DNA of 64,000 nucleotides from Thysanoteuthis rhombus (GCA_963457665.1 OY735206.1:27212710-27276709), one strand, 5' to 3'. Shown: positions 1 through 11,707, counted from the first letter of the stretch. Numbers and translations: made by a program. The notes: generated by a model not told the origin, from the letters alone.

Positions 1-469
1 CAAATTGCTGGTTACACATAGAACAACAACGATTTTATATTTCTTCTGAATTCTTAGATAGTTGCTTTTGTTTACACAGTGTACACTTTGATTTTCTTGA
101 ATTCACTTCAATTACATAATGATAATCAAATACAAAAATGGCGTAAAAATTTGTTTCTTTGGAATTTTCAAGTGCTAATTTTGATTGCTTTCCATTATAC
201 CATCGAGATATAAAGTCTATGATAAAGTTTATCTATATATAGCAGACCTAGACTGTTAACCAGGGGCCCTGCAGAAATGTTCCCAATTGGGTACTGGCCC
301 TGAAGTCGGCCAATAGTAGAAGATACTAGTATATACATTTATTTACTCGAAAAAAATACACTGAGAACATGAAAGGGAATTGAAAGAGTGTGACCCAGCT
401 TTATGAATAGTAGTTCACTTGTTGCATTTCTACTGACATCATACGATACTACATATCACTAAACGTTGG
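1..469. other. AT-rich DNA, no gene seen
   Basis: I see no open reading frame of note, no RNA gene and no repeat that recurs elsewhere in the window. It may be intron or intergenic sequence. Confidence 0.5.
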
Positions 470-605
470 ATGCGGCACCTCAAGAACAAAGTCTCCACCC
501 CTGCTACCTTCTGGCCCTCAAATCTTTAGCTACGTCACTCCCAGGTTTTGAACTACTGCACTCAATGTTGAGGAAGTGAATTCTCCAGCTACGCTCCTGC
601 GTGCT
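470..605 (-). repeat. Dispersed repeat family H, copy 1
   Basis: The stretch from the TTTTGAACTACTGCAC motif to CTCCAGCTACGCTCCTGC matches, in the opposite orientation, the block near 61715-61835. Two copies in one window show a dispersed repeat. The class is unknown; no terminal inverted repeats or target duplications are clear. Confidence 0.45.
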
Positions 606-1679
606 TGATTCTATGGAACTATAACCCCTAAAAGAACACGTACCTCGTTTTGAAAACTTCTGGTCTAAGTGAACAATTTTGACTTTGCATGTTTTAAATT
701 CACTTACCTTATTTTTAATTTGATTGTTCTGGTATTCAATTTGCTTAGCGTATCTTGAGACTTGATCGCCGTATTCTTGAATTTGGTAGTTTTAAATGTA
801 ATGCTTTTAAATTTTTCTTTGTATAAAGTGTACATAGTGGTTCGTAGTCTTCTTTTCGGTTTTTTTAGAACGGGAATCAGCAAGTTGATTTTGAAATGGT
901 CTGTTTTTGATTTTTTTCACTTTAGCCCATGACCAACATGTACATTGAATCATTTTACTTCAACAAAAATTGTCATTGAAGCCGATAAATTTCAAATATC
1001 AACTCGGCAAGTAAAAAGTAGAATGAAAATCTGCATAAAGTTTTAGTATTTGTTTATAAACAGTCAGTTTAATAGCAGATAAATAATAGTTCTCAGAAAA
1101 ACAGACATAAATATGAAGACAGTGGTCTCTCATTGACCTCAGTAAATTTTGGAAGGTAAATTTTTTTTGGAGCGATTATCTGTCTCCATAGTAAACAAAT
1201 TATACAATGCAATGTTTTTGTAAGCAAAAGTTCAACAAATCGTGCCATAAAATGATATCTAAAAGGCATCAACTACTGCTCAATGGTCCCTAAACACATT
1301 TATTCGTCATTTTTAAAAATTATCGAAGGCTCACTGAGAGAACCACAATAACCCACTCGTGGGTCGTAGCCCACATGTTTCTGACCTTTGATCTAAAACT
1401 ACCGAATCCTGGCTGGCAGAAAAAGATTCGAAAATCATGTTCAGGCCTAGCTAATCACTGGACATAAACCTGATTGAGTTTGTGCAATTTTCTAAAATCA
1501 ACGTGACAGGCAGGATGTCTGCTAAGCCAAAACACGATGAAATTTTGTTTTCGGATGATCTGAAATTCAGATATTCGATGTTCAGATGTCCAGCAGAATG
1601 TGACAATTATAAGAGACGTTTTGGTGGGAATTATCAGCGCGTAACAAATTGAACAGACCCCAATCGCAAAAAAAATAAT
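606..1679. other. AT-rich DNA, no gene seen
   Basis: No feature is supported here. A short palindromic patch around 1350-1375 (CCCACTCGTGGGTCGTAGCC) looks like part of an old transposon end but has no visible partner. Confidence 0.45.
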
Positions 1680-1684
1680 TGTGT

Positions 1685-1772
1685 TGCAATGGGCTCTATC
1701 CTGCGTCTACCACAAAGTAGCCTATACGCAGCTCAGCTTTAACCAACTGAGCTAACAACACTTTGCAAATCC
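1685..1772 (-). mobile_element. tRNA-like SINE head or tRNA pseudogene
   Basis: On the minus strand the sequence has a near-perfect A box (TTAGCTCAGTTGG) at the expected position after a short stem. The B box is degenerate and displaced, so a functional tRNA is unlikely. The adjoining block at 1780-1810 resembles repeats near 14.1 kb, which suits a decayed SINE better than a host tRNA gene. Confidence 0.4.
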
Positions 1773-1827
1773 AGGCTTCCGAGAAAGTCCATTGATATTA
1801 CTCATTTCTCTTTCTGTGCACTCTTTC

Positions 1828-1900
1828 CGAGTGTCGTTAACTTAGTTGGTAAGAGTATAGTTACATAGAGGTTCTGTTCGATTTACTACTGGCCAAACAA
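1828..1900 (+). mobile_element. Second tRNA-like unit, opposite orientation
   Basis: On the plus strand a degenerate A box (TAACTTAGTTGGTAAGAG) is followed by a B-box-like GGTTCTGTTCGATTTAC about 30 bases on. The spacing is close to that of a tRNA, but no complete cloverleaf forms. It lies back to back with the tRNA-like unit at 1685-1772. Confidence 0.35.
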
Positions 1901-2234
1901 AATATAGTTCCAACTAAACTGCCTGTATAATAATGACACACGTATGTATATATACATATATACATCGTGTGTATATACATCGTGTGTAAGTGTCTGTGTG
2001 TCTGAACACACTTGGACGCCAGTACAAAAATATTTGGTAGCTATTTTTGTCAAACTTAGATTTGTCTAGTCAACATTTGTTTGCCTTTATTAAAATCTAT
2101 AACCTGTTGCTAGGTCAAGACCTCGTCTTGTCGCTTCCAAAACAGATGTCCTCCAGATGTGAAAAAGAGAAAAATTGATTGGTGCACGTTGTTTAACGCC
2201 CTAGCGAGGGGGGCTGGTTGGCTGCGCATTTTAC

Positions 2235-2345
<111 letters not shown>

Positions 2346-3139
2346 TTTAGTTTTTATGTTCATATGTGGGTGATTTTTATTTGTTTTTTGCTTATTCTTG
2401 TTTTGTCTTGAGATTTTCGCTTTTGTTTGGATTTTGGGTTGTTTGGGGGATTTGTATTATCTTTTTCTTTCCTAGTGTTTATTTCATTTAAATCTTTTTT
2501 CATCAACGGCCCTGAATCTTGATAGTAAATTGCAAAAATAAAGGCTGGTCTGCAACAAAAAGAAACAAGAAGAAACGCTCACTTCTGTAAAGTGGGACAC
2601 GAAATGATACGGCCAAAAACTGAGGGGTGAAAGGGAGGGCGATATCCTATACTTTATTTTGATAACGTTTAAAGAACGATTTGCGCCTTGTTTTGGCCCG
2701 TGTCATTGGTGCAGTTTATGATTATTGACATTATTATTTTTTACGCTATTGATGTTGGTTTTATTGTCAAAGAATTGCCTGTGGCTTAGTAGTAAACAGC
2801 ACGGAAAATAGAATCGGTGAGCGGTAATGACTTGGCAAAAGCATGAATCCATTTTTTCCTTCACGCCTATGCTCAAAATAGCGAGTGAAATGGGTGAGGC
2901 AATTTGGGGAGTTTGTCGTCCATTTAGTCCATTTCACATACCACAAAACGCGAAGAACTCTGAGATAAGACCATGACAGAAACCTATGATAGTTGAGTCT
3001 GTAGTTGGTGTAAGGGCACTACTTTCAACTTATTTTTGAGTACTTTTGTTGTTGAACTCACTTGATAGAATAAATGGTATATCATAGGAAGTCACTAGCC
3101 CTCAAACCATGGTAAGTTGCATACAGCTTTATATTTATT
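2346..3139. other. No gene seen
   Basis: AT-rich sequence without a supported feature. GGTAAGTTGC near 3107 resembles a splice donor, but the frame upstream is closed. Confidence 0.45.
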
Positions 3140-3395
3140 AACCAAAACTGTAACCACAATTGTCAAAATATTTTCTTTCAGTTTCCAAGTTGGCTGAGCT
3201 AGCTGTTTAGAAGAAAACCTTCTTTTGTTAATTCCCCCTAAATTGGTTTTTAATGGGGTTCAATTTACAATGCATGTTTATGCTGAACTGGTCTCTTCTC
3301 TCCACCCCCTTGTTTCTGGAAAATTAAAACTTTTCAGTGATCCAACAAAAGGCGAAAAAAGTAACTCATTCATTGATGAATATTAAATTTAAAGT
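3140..3395 (+). repeat. Family A dispersed repeat, copy 1
   Basis: Family A is about 500 bp when whole. Its left part carries AACCAAAACTG, then a TTTCAGTTT..AAG-GCTGGCT block, then a lysine-codon-like ACTCCTTATTATGTC block. Its right part carries GGTTCAATTTACAATG, TTTATGCTAAATTGATC and a block with AACTCATTCATTGAT. This copy has left and right parts, with the middle shortened. I could not assign the family to a known transposon class; it has no coding capacity. Confidence 0.6.
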
Positions 3396-4475
3396 AAGTG
3401 CTCAGTATAACATTATAATTATATCGTAAAAAGAACCCCCTTTGAAATTTCTTCCAAAATTTTTCCCTAAAATGAGTAGTCAAAGTTCTTTTCCTAAGTC
3501 TATTGAGTGTACGTACCGAATTTGGTCGAGCTACAACAAATTAGCGCCGGTCGAGGGGAAGTTTCCCGTTATATTCACAGATGAATAGAACCCAGCTCTA
3601 AAAAAAAGTTAGACCAGGTACTTCCTTATTTTACTAAGTCAACTGAAGTCATTTGGTTGAGCTATGCTAACCTTTAAGGATGGTGGGGACACTGACAGTT
3701 GTTTTAGTTGACCACAGTATTTTTATGAATTATGTTTAATCCGACGATATGAAAGTGAGATGATGATACCGGAAGGTCTGCTGAAAAAATGATTTCATTT
3801 AATTTGACATTCCTCCTAATTTGGCTTTATCACGAATTATTTCATATAAGGATAAATCAACATGGCCTGTCTTGTCGCTGGACCCTGACGACAGAGATGA
3901 GAAAGTGAGACTGAAGGTGCGAAACTTTCCATCCATTATGCAACTTTCGTTTTTACTTTTTTTTTTTTGTCTCTGTTCCTGGATAATGGGGTTTTTTTTC
4001 TGATTGTTTATGTATACAAAATGTCAATTATCCCCTTCAAACTTTGCTTTTTGCAACCTAAAATAGTTATCATTCGGAACCTATTTTATTTTGATTGGAC
4101 AAGAGGTACATCCGTACAATTTTAATCATGTACAGTGAGTAAAACATTTACGCATGAATAATACTATTCTGGCCAAAATACAAAGTTTGGTAAAATGATA
4201 GGCATACCGTACATTTTGGGGAAAATGCCATTCGTATGAGAACAACCAGATACCAGTACACAATATTTCACCATATACCAATATATATCGACTCATAATA
4301 TTTCACCAGCTTTGAGGAAGGAGCTACCAAATCAAATACCTAGCATCAATCCATAACATTTCATTGAGGTTAAAATACATTAGAATGTTTGCCAGGATAA
4401 TATTTTCAAGCCTATCAACGATAAGAATATGTGTATGTAAAACATGGGCAATCAGATCGTGGTTTCCCCAGAATT
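3396..4475. other. No gene seen
   Basis: AT-rich DNA with T runs near 3955-3995. Nothing is supported as a gene or recurring repeat. Confidence 0.4.
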
Positions 4476-4479
4476 GACT

Positions 4480-5670
4480 CCATGGGAGCTTAAAAATCAT
4501 AGAGCAAAAAGAAAAAAGAAATGATAAGGCCCTTTGGACCAGATGGCATCATCATCAACCAATTCAAAAAGCTAGTAAAGTCATCATTAGGAAACTAGCC
4601 ATTCTATTCATCTTATGCCTAAAACAGGGTAAAGTCTCAAGAGTTTGAAACAACGCAATCATAATGCTGTTACATAAAAAGGAATCTGATAGATCTATAC
4701 AAGTAGAGGTCAATAAGTCTTCTAGGCTGCTTCTACAAACTACAACCGGATCCACTAAGCGCTAGATGAAAACCAACCACGAGAAGAAGCAACTCAACCA
4801 TTGACCATCTCCAAACGGTAAGTCAACCAAAAAGAGAAAGCAGCAGAATATAAATGTTACTCACTGTAGCATTTATCTAATTCAAGAAGACCTTCGATCC
4901 GGTGAACATTCTCTAAGCCTATGATGCTTCAAATTGAAGAGCCCGTACATGGCTGAGTAGTGCAACACATATACTTTCAATACAATTCTTTAGACAAAGA
5001 CACTGAACCTTTTCATCCCGAAAAGGAGGTGATGCCACTCCACTAAGACTCTTTATGGTTTGCTTCGGGGTGATCTCTCGAAACCTAGACTGAGAAAATA
5101 AGAAATTGGATTCAGACAGCAAATCCTCAAGCAAGCTCAGATTTGCTGACATCATCGTCTTTTTTGTTGAGAACCTTCATGACCTCCAACTAATGTTAGA
5201 ATTGAATGACGAAAGCAAAAAAAAAAAAGGAGAAATCTCTATAGCTCACAACCAATGCATCCTTCTGATAGTCTGTTAAGCTGAATCATGTAACCTTAGC
5301 AAGAGGCTGACCCTCAATCTTGGAACCATGCAACCTGCCACTGGAAAAATCATGCTAAATTCCACATTGAAAGATCAGACGTGGTAATACAAAAGGGGAA
5401 AACAAAATATCATACAATCCCCAGAGAAAATCCGAATAGCAACGGGCCGGTTAAGTTATAAGAATGTCCATCACGACTCATAACGTGGATCCAGGGATAT
5501 TACATGCAAAATTGTCTCCAGGCTTATATAAAACGGCGTGACAACTAGACAAATTCAGAAAGAATTTTCTCTGCAATGGCCTTGATAAAGAGATCTGGCG
5601 AATCTTGGGAAAGGTCTATGTCCAACAATGGGCGCTAAAGGGCTGATGACGATATGAAACAAAATTTTTT
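4480..5670 (+). mobile_element. RTE-like LINE fragment (reverse transcriptase to 3' end)
   Basis: Frames on the plus strand recall an endonuclease-reverse transcriptase LINE. Near 4535 GPDGI is readable, near 4650 AIIMLLHKK, and near 5135 LRFADIIVFFVENLHDL, which is the catalytic FADD region with the second Asp replaced. The C-terminal tail and the 3' end (GGGAAAGGTCTATGTCCAAC, then a GATGA-type tail) close the element at about 5660. Frame shifts and stops are many, so it is long dead. The endonuclease domain is missing (5' truncation), as usual for LINE copies. Confidence 0.75.
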
Positions 5671-5819
5671 TTACTGTTAGTCTTTTTATAAAGGCATTTC
5701 TTTGAAAGTTGATTTTAAAACAGGTTTGTTCAGTCACAAAATACAAACATCCCTCTGACCAATGTCTCTTGGCCGCATGCCGTGTGGGGATAATCAATTT
5801 TTTTAGTGGAAAAGTAGTT

Positions 5820-6115
5820 ATAAATGAATGAGTTACTTCTTTTTCTTTTGTTGGGCCATCACTGGAAAAGTCCGAATCTTCAAATAACCAAAGGGAACAC
5901 TGCTAGACATAAACGCCGGGGGGGGATTCATCATAAACTTACATTGTGAATTGAACACACCACTGAAACAAAAACTTTTTTTCTTGGAAATAAAAAAGAG
6001 TAAATGTTTACATGTTCAGCTTTTTAGCTCCACCAGTGCGGCCTGTGAGCATGCGTAGCAAGCCAGCCAGCCAGCTAGACCAACTAAACAACTTAAGAAG
6101 CCTATGAAAAAATCT
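5820..6115 (-). repeat. Family A, copy 2
   Basis: Reverse-oriented copy with the ATTGAACC-type inner block, the TAAATGTTTACATGTTCAGC block and the AGCCAGCCAGCC tract. The outermost left end is degenerate. Confidence 0.6.
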
Positions 6116-6277
6116 AGTTTCCATCATCTCCTTCGAAAACAAGCCTCTTTTGCCTGTTGTTTGCACAATGGCTCCCGAGGATTAGTCCAGACTCCATCCG
6201 GTTCGTGCATGCACTTCTAATTCATATGATTGTTGGGTAGCACCGCAAATCTTGTTGAGTGTTTCTGGTTGAGCTTT

Positions 6278-6280
<3 letters not shown>

Positions 6281-6338
<58 letters not shown>
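6281..6338. repeat. (TA)n microsatellite
   Basis: About 58 bases of uninterrupted TA. Confidence 0.95.
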
Positions 6339-6340
<2 letters not shown>

Positions 6341-6900
6341 CAGAAATCTTTAGAGCTTTAAACACTGAAGATGTAACGGAACTTTCCAAATGTACGCCAT
6401 TTCAATCGGCCATTTCTAAATATCTATAGATTTTTCTTTGAGTTTTACTCAGAATAAGATATTATGATAATATGTGTTGATATCATCAGTTTTTTTTTCC
6501 CACCATGTAAGCGCTTAGGGGATTAGAAAACAAAACACTTATACTAACTTGGCTTCTTAAAAGTGTCAATAAATTACCCTCTCCCGTAAGCTTGTTATGT
6601 TTTGAAGGTGTTTTGTATCTGAGAGTGCTATTAGACGAGTGTGAATTGTGGGTATACGTATATGCAAGGCACTAAGTAAGGACTGAACTCATAACATCGC
6701 TTTTAGTCTACATATTAGTTTGCAAATCATGGCGCCATGACAAGCATTTAGCAAACTTAGTTTGGCACGAGTTGGCAAGAGTGAGTGCAAGCTAATGAAG
6801 ATAAAACTCACTACGGTTGTGATGTTGATGGACTAAGTTGCTAATGAATATCCGAAGACTATGTGCCTCCAGACTTTTATTAGGATCGTGTAACATAAAC
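6339..6900. other. No gene seen
   Basis: No open frame, RNA gene or window-internal repeat is supported. Confidence 0.4.
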
Positions 6901-6904
6901 AGTC

Positions 6905-7420
6905 AGCAAAACTAACACCATAGATTTTGTTCAGTTTTTAAGCTAGTCTTACTGGCTGGCTCGTACGTGTTACGCATACAGTTCTCGCCAATGGAGTTAG
7001 AGGGGTTTTGTTTCCATAACAGGACCTAACAATAACCAACCAGCATTTTAGTTGGTTTTAGTTTCAGCGAGCAACATTTCCTCATAATATCTGAAGAAAT
7101 GTTGTTTTTATTTTGTTTGTTGAAACTCATCCTTAATAGCCATTTAGTGTAGGGGTCAATTTACAATGCAAGTTTATCCTAAGAGTGATCCCTTAATATG
7201 TGCCCGTTACATTCATTTTTTTTTAATTCGGACTTTTTAGTGATCAACGCCCAACAAAGGCAAGGGAAATAACTTATCAGTTGATCACTCATTTTTTTTA
7301 TTTTCTTTTAATCAATTACACCCAACGTCTTTTGCCTGCATGGCACGTGCCGGCAAAAGACGTTTTTTTATTAGATGACAAATCAGTCCTGTATTCATTT
7401 AATATTTCCATCCTCGTTAA
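6905..7420 (+). repeat. Family A, near full-length copy 3
   Basis: Both family A halves are present in order. Near the right end, 7324-7364 holds a perfect 13-bp inverted repeat (AACGTCTTTTGCC and its complement) around a 15-base loop, followed by a T run. Other copies carry only one arm, so the second arm arose in this copy. Confidence 0.6.
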
Positions 7421-7479
7421 TGGTCTCATTTTTTTCTTTAACTGAACAACTGTAGTCACAAAAGGAAGCAAAGGATTCT

Positions 7480-7862
7480 ATCCCTTTTTCATATGTGTGT
7501 GTGCATTCGTGTGTTAATGGGTTCTAGTGCTCCTAGCCATCCCGTTTTTACTTGGAAATCGGCATCAGTACTCTGCCAGACCCGCATTAAAAATGCTATT
7601 TGGGATGGGGGGAAAAGCTTTTTAGATTTTCTATTTTATCAATTACGACTGGGTTCTCTAGGATCCAGATGTTTCAAGATATTTTCACTCTATTTCGGAT
7701 GTTTTCGTGAAGTAAACGCCATAGATCTCAAAAATAAGATTTATTCCGACCATATTAATTCTTCGATTGAATTTTTTTACACAACTTCGAAGTTTGACGC
7801 TGTGGTCGTCCAATTATTGGCTTAGATGGCGAATGGTATTGTTATTCAATTGGTTTTACTTA
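7480..7862 (+). repeat. Family D dispersed repeat, copy 1
   Basis: Aligns in the same order with 58905-59335: CCAGACCCG/CTAGACCCG, TTTCACTCTATTT, TTATTCCGACCAYATT and ACTTCGAAKTT blocks. An ATG-initiated 110-codon frame covers 7493-7825, but its reading is not kept in copy 2, so it is probably chance. Class unknown. Confidence 0.5.
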
Positions 7863-7869
7863 GTATGGC

Positions 7870-8400
7870 ACACTGAGTAGGGCTATTTGACGTCGAAGAT
7901 AATCATGGCTCTTGTTCTGAATGGTGCAGGTGCTGTAGTTACTGCATAGTCAGAAGTCATGACTTATGCTTGACTCAGATTACATCGTGGAACATGATTA
8001 TTGTTCCTGGAAATGTGTTATTTTGCTGATCGCTTATGTGTAAAGAGTATAGAGAATGGTACCTTCTGGGGAATATGTCGACTGAATGTAAAAGTCAGAA
8101 AAATACGCACTTTAACCTAGTGTGGCTTCTGCTACTCGAATGGGGCAAGGTATGGACACTAAGACCCAACAAGGAAAGGGACATATATCGCCCAAATCCA
8201 ACGTTATAAACATTGTTACCGTTGGAGATAATACAGCCGAAGAAAGCTGTAGAATGGTTCTGCTAAAGCCTCGTACTGAAATCCCAAATAATGAGAGGTA
8301 GTTTGATCCCAAAAACTATTCGAATGTTAGTGATCCTTCTCAAAACTATAGACTGTATTCAGACATTTATTTCTACCCCTTTATATATTGCTACGTTGAA
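7870..8400. other. No gene seen
   Basis: No recurring repeat or splice-supported exon is visible. Confidence 0.4.
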
Positions 8401-8402
8401 GT

Positions 8403-8481
<79 letters not shown>

Positions 8482-8512
8482 AGAGAGAGGGAGGAGGGGA
8501 GAGAGGAAAGAG
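8403..8512. repeat. (TA)n followed by GA-rich tract
   Basis: About 76 bases of TA, then a purine tract of GAGAG and GGAGG units. Confidence 0.95.
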
Positions 8513-8681
8513 TAGCAGATAGATATTCACAACTTTACCTTGTCTTCGTTACTAATCAGATCCACGCAGTTGTTGTCATCGGAATCTGATCAAATTTGTA
8601 AATATTTGTCTATGTATTCAGATTCTTTTTTAAAAATTTGAACCTATTATCATGGATAAAACAACACGTAAAACAGAAACT

Positions 8682-8687
<6 letters not shown>

Positions 8688-8762
<75 letters not shown>
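8688..8762. repeat. (TA)n microsatellite
   Basis: A short ACACAC lead continues into about 72 bases of TA. Confidence 0.95.
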
Positions 8763-8765
<3 letters not shown>

Positions 8766-8999
8766 GTATGAGTCTACGCCTCAACCCCTTACATAGCATA
8801 ATCCAGCGCTGTAGACAGGTATAAACAGAATTCTCTTACAATTATTTACTAGCTTAGCCAAGGATTACAAAAAGACAACAGTCGTAAGGCATTCAGTGTG
8901 TGTCGAACATACTACATTAACAAATGGCTCTGAGATACCATATTGCTAACAGACTCACTACAGTAGGCGTCTTCAGATATAAGTTAATGTACGTACATG

Positions 9000-9300
9000 C
9001 TAGAAAGAAAGAAAGAATGAAAGAAAGAAAGAAAGAAAGAAAGAAAAGGGGAATTCTAGCAACGGAAGATAAATGCAGGAAAAACGAAAAGTTTAGACAA
9101 AAAGGGAAAATGTTCGATGAAGAAAGAAAGAAAGGAAGACAGAAAAAGAAAAGAAAAAAGAAAGATGGAAAGTTTAGCCAGAAAAGAAAGAAAAGAAAAA
9201 AGGAGCCAAAAGAGAGAAAATCCTTGACAAAAAAAGAAATTCAGGCCAGAAAAAAGGAAGGGGGAGAACTTTAAACAAAGAAAAAAGAAAGAATGAATGA
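9000..9300 (+). repeat. AAAG-rich polypurine tract
   Basis: About 300 bases almost wholly A and G on the plus strand, starting as AAAG tetranucleotide repeats and becoming irregular. The Lys/Arg/Glu-rich frame read through it (8924-9274) is a product of the composition, not a gene. Confidence 0.85.
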
Positions 9301-9572
9301 AGGTCTGGAAACGATAGAAAGGGAATTAAGAAAAAGGAAGCTTTGCAAATTAACAACAAAAATAGTCAAAAACGACAAAAGAAAATTGTGAGAATCAAAT
9401 GAAAGTTGGTCGAAAAACCACAAAAATTCTGCAAAACTAAATTCTCAATTCCATTTGTTTATACCTTCGGGGTCGATCGTAAATTCTCACTCATTTGTTG
9501 CATGCCAAAACAAGCCTGGAAGTCAGACTATAGATGCGTTAGTTCTTTCATTGAGTGAAGATCCAACATAAA

Positions 9573-9882
9573 CAGTATTGCCAACTTTATTTCCATGCTT
9601 ACATCTAAAACCGAGTTGGGGAATTTTAGATACCTGGCAACACCTAGATTCTCTGGATATATAACTAAAATCGAGGAAATATATTACGTATTTGATAATA
9701 GATTGAATATGACTTTAACCTGAAATATCTATTTTATTGAAATTTCCTAAAAATATCACTTTTTTATTACAATGAATTTAAAAATATATAACTTATAAAT
9801 CATCAAAATGGCTATTTCTGATACCTTGATGCCACAATAAACATATAGATCTAGACGAAAAACATCTAAATTGGCAACACTG
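9573..9882. mobile_element. MITE-like element J, copy 1
   Basis: Begins CAGTATTGCCAAC and ends with the complement of CAGTGTTGCCAAT, giving 13-bp terminal inverted repeats with two mismatches. The CAGTGTTGCCAA type end is common in non-autonomous hAT elements. Flanking target duplications are no longer visible. The interior is AT-rich and non-coding. Confidence 0.5.
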
Positions 9883-9954
9883 AGCAAGGGACCAAGCTAA
9901 CATTTCGGCAAGTCAATCATTGACGGCGATCGATGCCAGTGATGCTAGCACATT

Positions 9955-10130
9955 TTAAAATGTCTGCGATAGTATGCAGTGCCTTCATGCTGGCTACGGC
10001 ATCAGCAGTCCTTGTCTGGGCTCCCCATATCACAAGTTTCTCTTGTCTCGACTTAGAGGCAACGTGCACCCGGATTGACGTCATTCCACCATTCTTGCTT
10101 ACAACGCCTGGTATATCCAAACAATCACCC
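9955..10130 (-). mobile_element. SINE family G, partial copy 1
   Basis: Shares ATGCTGGCTAYGGCATCA, CCATATCACAAGTTT and the GACGTCA block with copies near 51.3, 59.9 and 63.5 kb. The tRNA-like head seen in other copies is not clear here. A 99-codon minus frame (9917-10216) crosses it but is not supported by splice sites. Confidence 0.45.
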
Positions 10131-10267
10131 ATCTTGGTACTGACAGGGCTCGACCTTACGCTATTTTGGTGATCATACGAGAACTGGTGATGATTCAACG
10201 TGTCCACGGCAATCATTTACTACAGGCGACGTCAGCTCTCCCACCGTACCGGTGATAGAAATGTGTT

Positions 10268-10318
10268 TCGGGAACTAAGTATACGGTAGGGCTGGGTTTT
10301 GGGAACTAGGTATACGGT
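10268..10318 (+). repeat. Short tandem duplication
   Basis: GGGAACTARGTATACGGT occurs twice about 31 bases apart. It is probably a local duplication just downstream of the exon on the minus strand. Confidence 0.5.
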
Positions 10319-10456
10319 GATATCAACTTTAATAGGTATTGAACATACACAAAACCTGGAAATAGAGAAGTAGGCTACGTGGTTCCCCTGCATACCTCCT
10401 CCCCGTTCCTACCACTGCAACGTGCACTGTATATAAAGAAAAAAAATAATACTCAC

Positions 10457-11053
10457 GGTACCATTGCTAGCTTCTCCGGGCCATTCCAAAGCTTTATCCC
10501 AGGATCTTTCAGCTTTTTCCGAATGTTTGGAATCTCTCCTGGTTTCTCCTTCTTCTTCTTCTTCACCATCACCATCTTCGTCATTTTCTCTGTCTTCTTC
10601 ACCTTCTCCTTTTTCTAGTCTCCTTTCTCGACCTGTCCTCGTTCGGCTGCTCTTTCTTTTCTGGGCCACCCCAGACGTAACCTGCGGATCATCTGATATG
10701 AGCACGTCCCGATCCAAGTCCTGTTCTGCATCCCCCGGGCTCTCTACAACCGTTGAGCGTCGTGTTTCGCGTGATGTTATAGTCGTACCCAGTCGCGTCG
10801 AATTTACGCTGGTGGTAGTGGTGGCAACAACGGCGGGGGGGACTTTGGCGGACCCTGAAGGTTTTTTGGCGACATTCGGACGTACTACCGTGGGCACTGC
10901 TGCAGCTGGGGCTACCTGCGATCGCTTCCTGCAACATGTCGCCGAGACCAGACCGCCGCAGTCACTAAAAAACAGTAATAGTAAAATTGGCACGCACCTC
11001 CTAAGACCGGGTGACGGCAGCCAGGCACCAAGAAATACGTGGAGGTTTAACAT
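10457..11053 (-). CDS. First coding exon of an unrecognised secreted or membrane protein
   Basis: A minus-strand frame opens at ATG (11053) and stays open for 199 codons to 10457, where it meets a consensus donor, GTGAGT (10456-10451), exactly between codons. Residues 1-41 look like a signal sequence: Arg18-Arg19, then a hydrophobic core VPILLLLFF at 21-29, then small residues up to about 38. Residues 50-101 are rich in Ala, Val, Thr and Ser, with an N-S-T sequon at 84-86. A basic patch follows (KRKSSRTRTGRERR, 132-145), then a strongly acidic stretch (about 147-170), then EKAERSWDKALEWPGEASNGT before the donor. The exon is far more GC- and CpG-rich than its surroundings. An overlapping plus-strand frame is open but shows no protein-like order. 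I do not recognise the family. A matrix, proteoglycan-like or transmembrane protein would fit. Downstream exons would lie at lower coordinates and were not found. Confidence 0.6.
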
Positions 11054-11210
11054 ATGTAATCTCCTACAACTTTGGGTTGGCTTCTCTCTCTCTCTCTCCC
11101 TCTCTCCCTCTCTCTCTAGTCTTGTCTATTTTTATTTTCTCTCTTCTTCTTGGCTGCCGGCTAAGATGAAGGGGACGGCGGCCGCAGCAAAAACTGAAAT
11201 ACTGATGTAA
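11054..11210 (-). promoter_or_regulatory. Probable 5' UTR or promoter-proximal segment
   Basis: Immediately upstream of the ATG at 11053, the minus strand has a GAGAG tract (about 11085-11118) and a GC-rich GCGGCCGCCG patch (about 11177-11187). This is the kind of sequence expected next to a first exon. No TATA box or start site can be placed with confidence. Confidence 0.3.
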
Positions 11211-11261
11211 ATGTGTTGTTGATAGCGTTGGTTGCGGTTAGCAATGATTTTGATGGCACCG

Positions 11262-11396
11262 ATGATGATGATGATGATGTTCCTATTTATAAATCAAAAT
11301 ATTTTCCGTAACTCTTTTTTTTTATTATTACCCTCGAGTCAGTAAAATTCGGGGAAGATTTGTCTTCTTTTTCTTTTTTTGGTTTTATTTGTTTTG

Positions 11397-11427
<31 letters not shown>

Positions 11428-11432
11428 TTGTT
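11262..11432. repeat. (GAT)n and (GTTTT)n simple repeats
   Basis: A GATGATGAT run (11262-11280) and six or so GTTTT units (11395-11425) lie in this stretch, joined by T-rich DNA. Confidence 0.85.
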
Positions 11433-11706
11433 TTTTTCTGGAATTTCGTCTTCTTTGAAAAAGAAAAAAACAAACTTTTCTTTCTTCTGTTTGTTTGTAA
11501 TTTCAAGACTGTTCGTCCCAGAAACAGAATTCTAAAATTCTAGAATAACAATAGTTGCAATTTTACCGATTCCTCAAAATAAAGACGAAATAATGCTTCA
11601 AGACTTTCTGCAAATAAGACGCTATCACAATGATATGAAAAAGTATATAAGTAACAACAAGTCGTATATCGCTCCGGCTTGGAGGTGAAGATGATAATAA
11701 TGACGT

Positions 11707-11707
11707 C

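Noticed and set aside
6045-6085. AGCCAGCCAGCC run as a separate microsatellite
   Set aside because: It is part of family A, where the GGCTGGCT block occurs in most copies.
8924-9274. A Lys/Arg-rich 116-codon frame
   Set aside because: It follows from the AAAG-rich purine tract and not from a gene.
10464-11210. A 248-codon plus-strand frame, the longest in the window
   Set aside because: It is antisense to the better supported exon at 10457-11053. It is Ser/Pro/Leu-rich because it is the complement of Glu/Asp-rich coding, and it has no matching splice sites.
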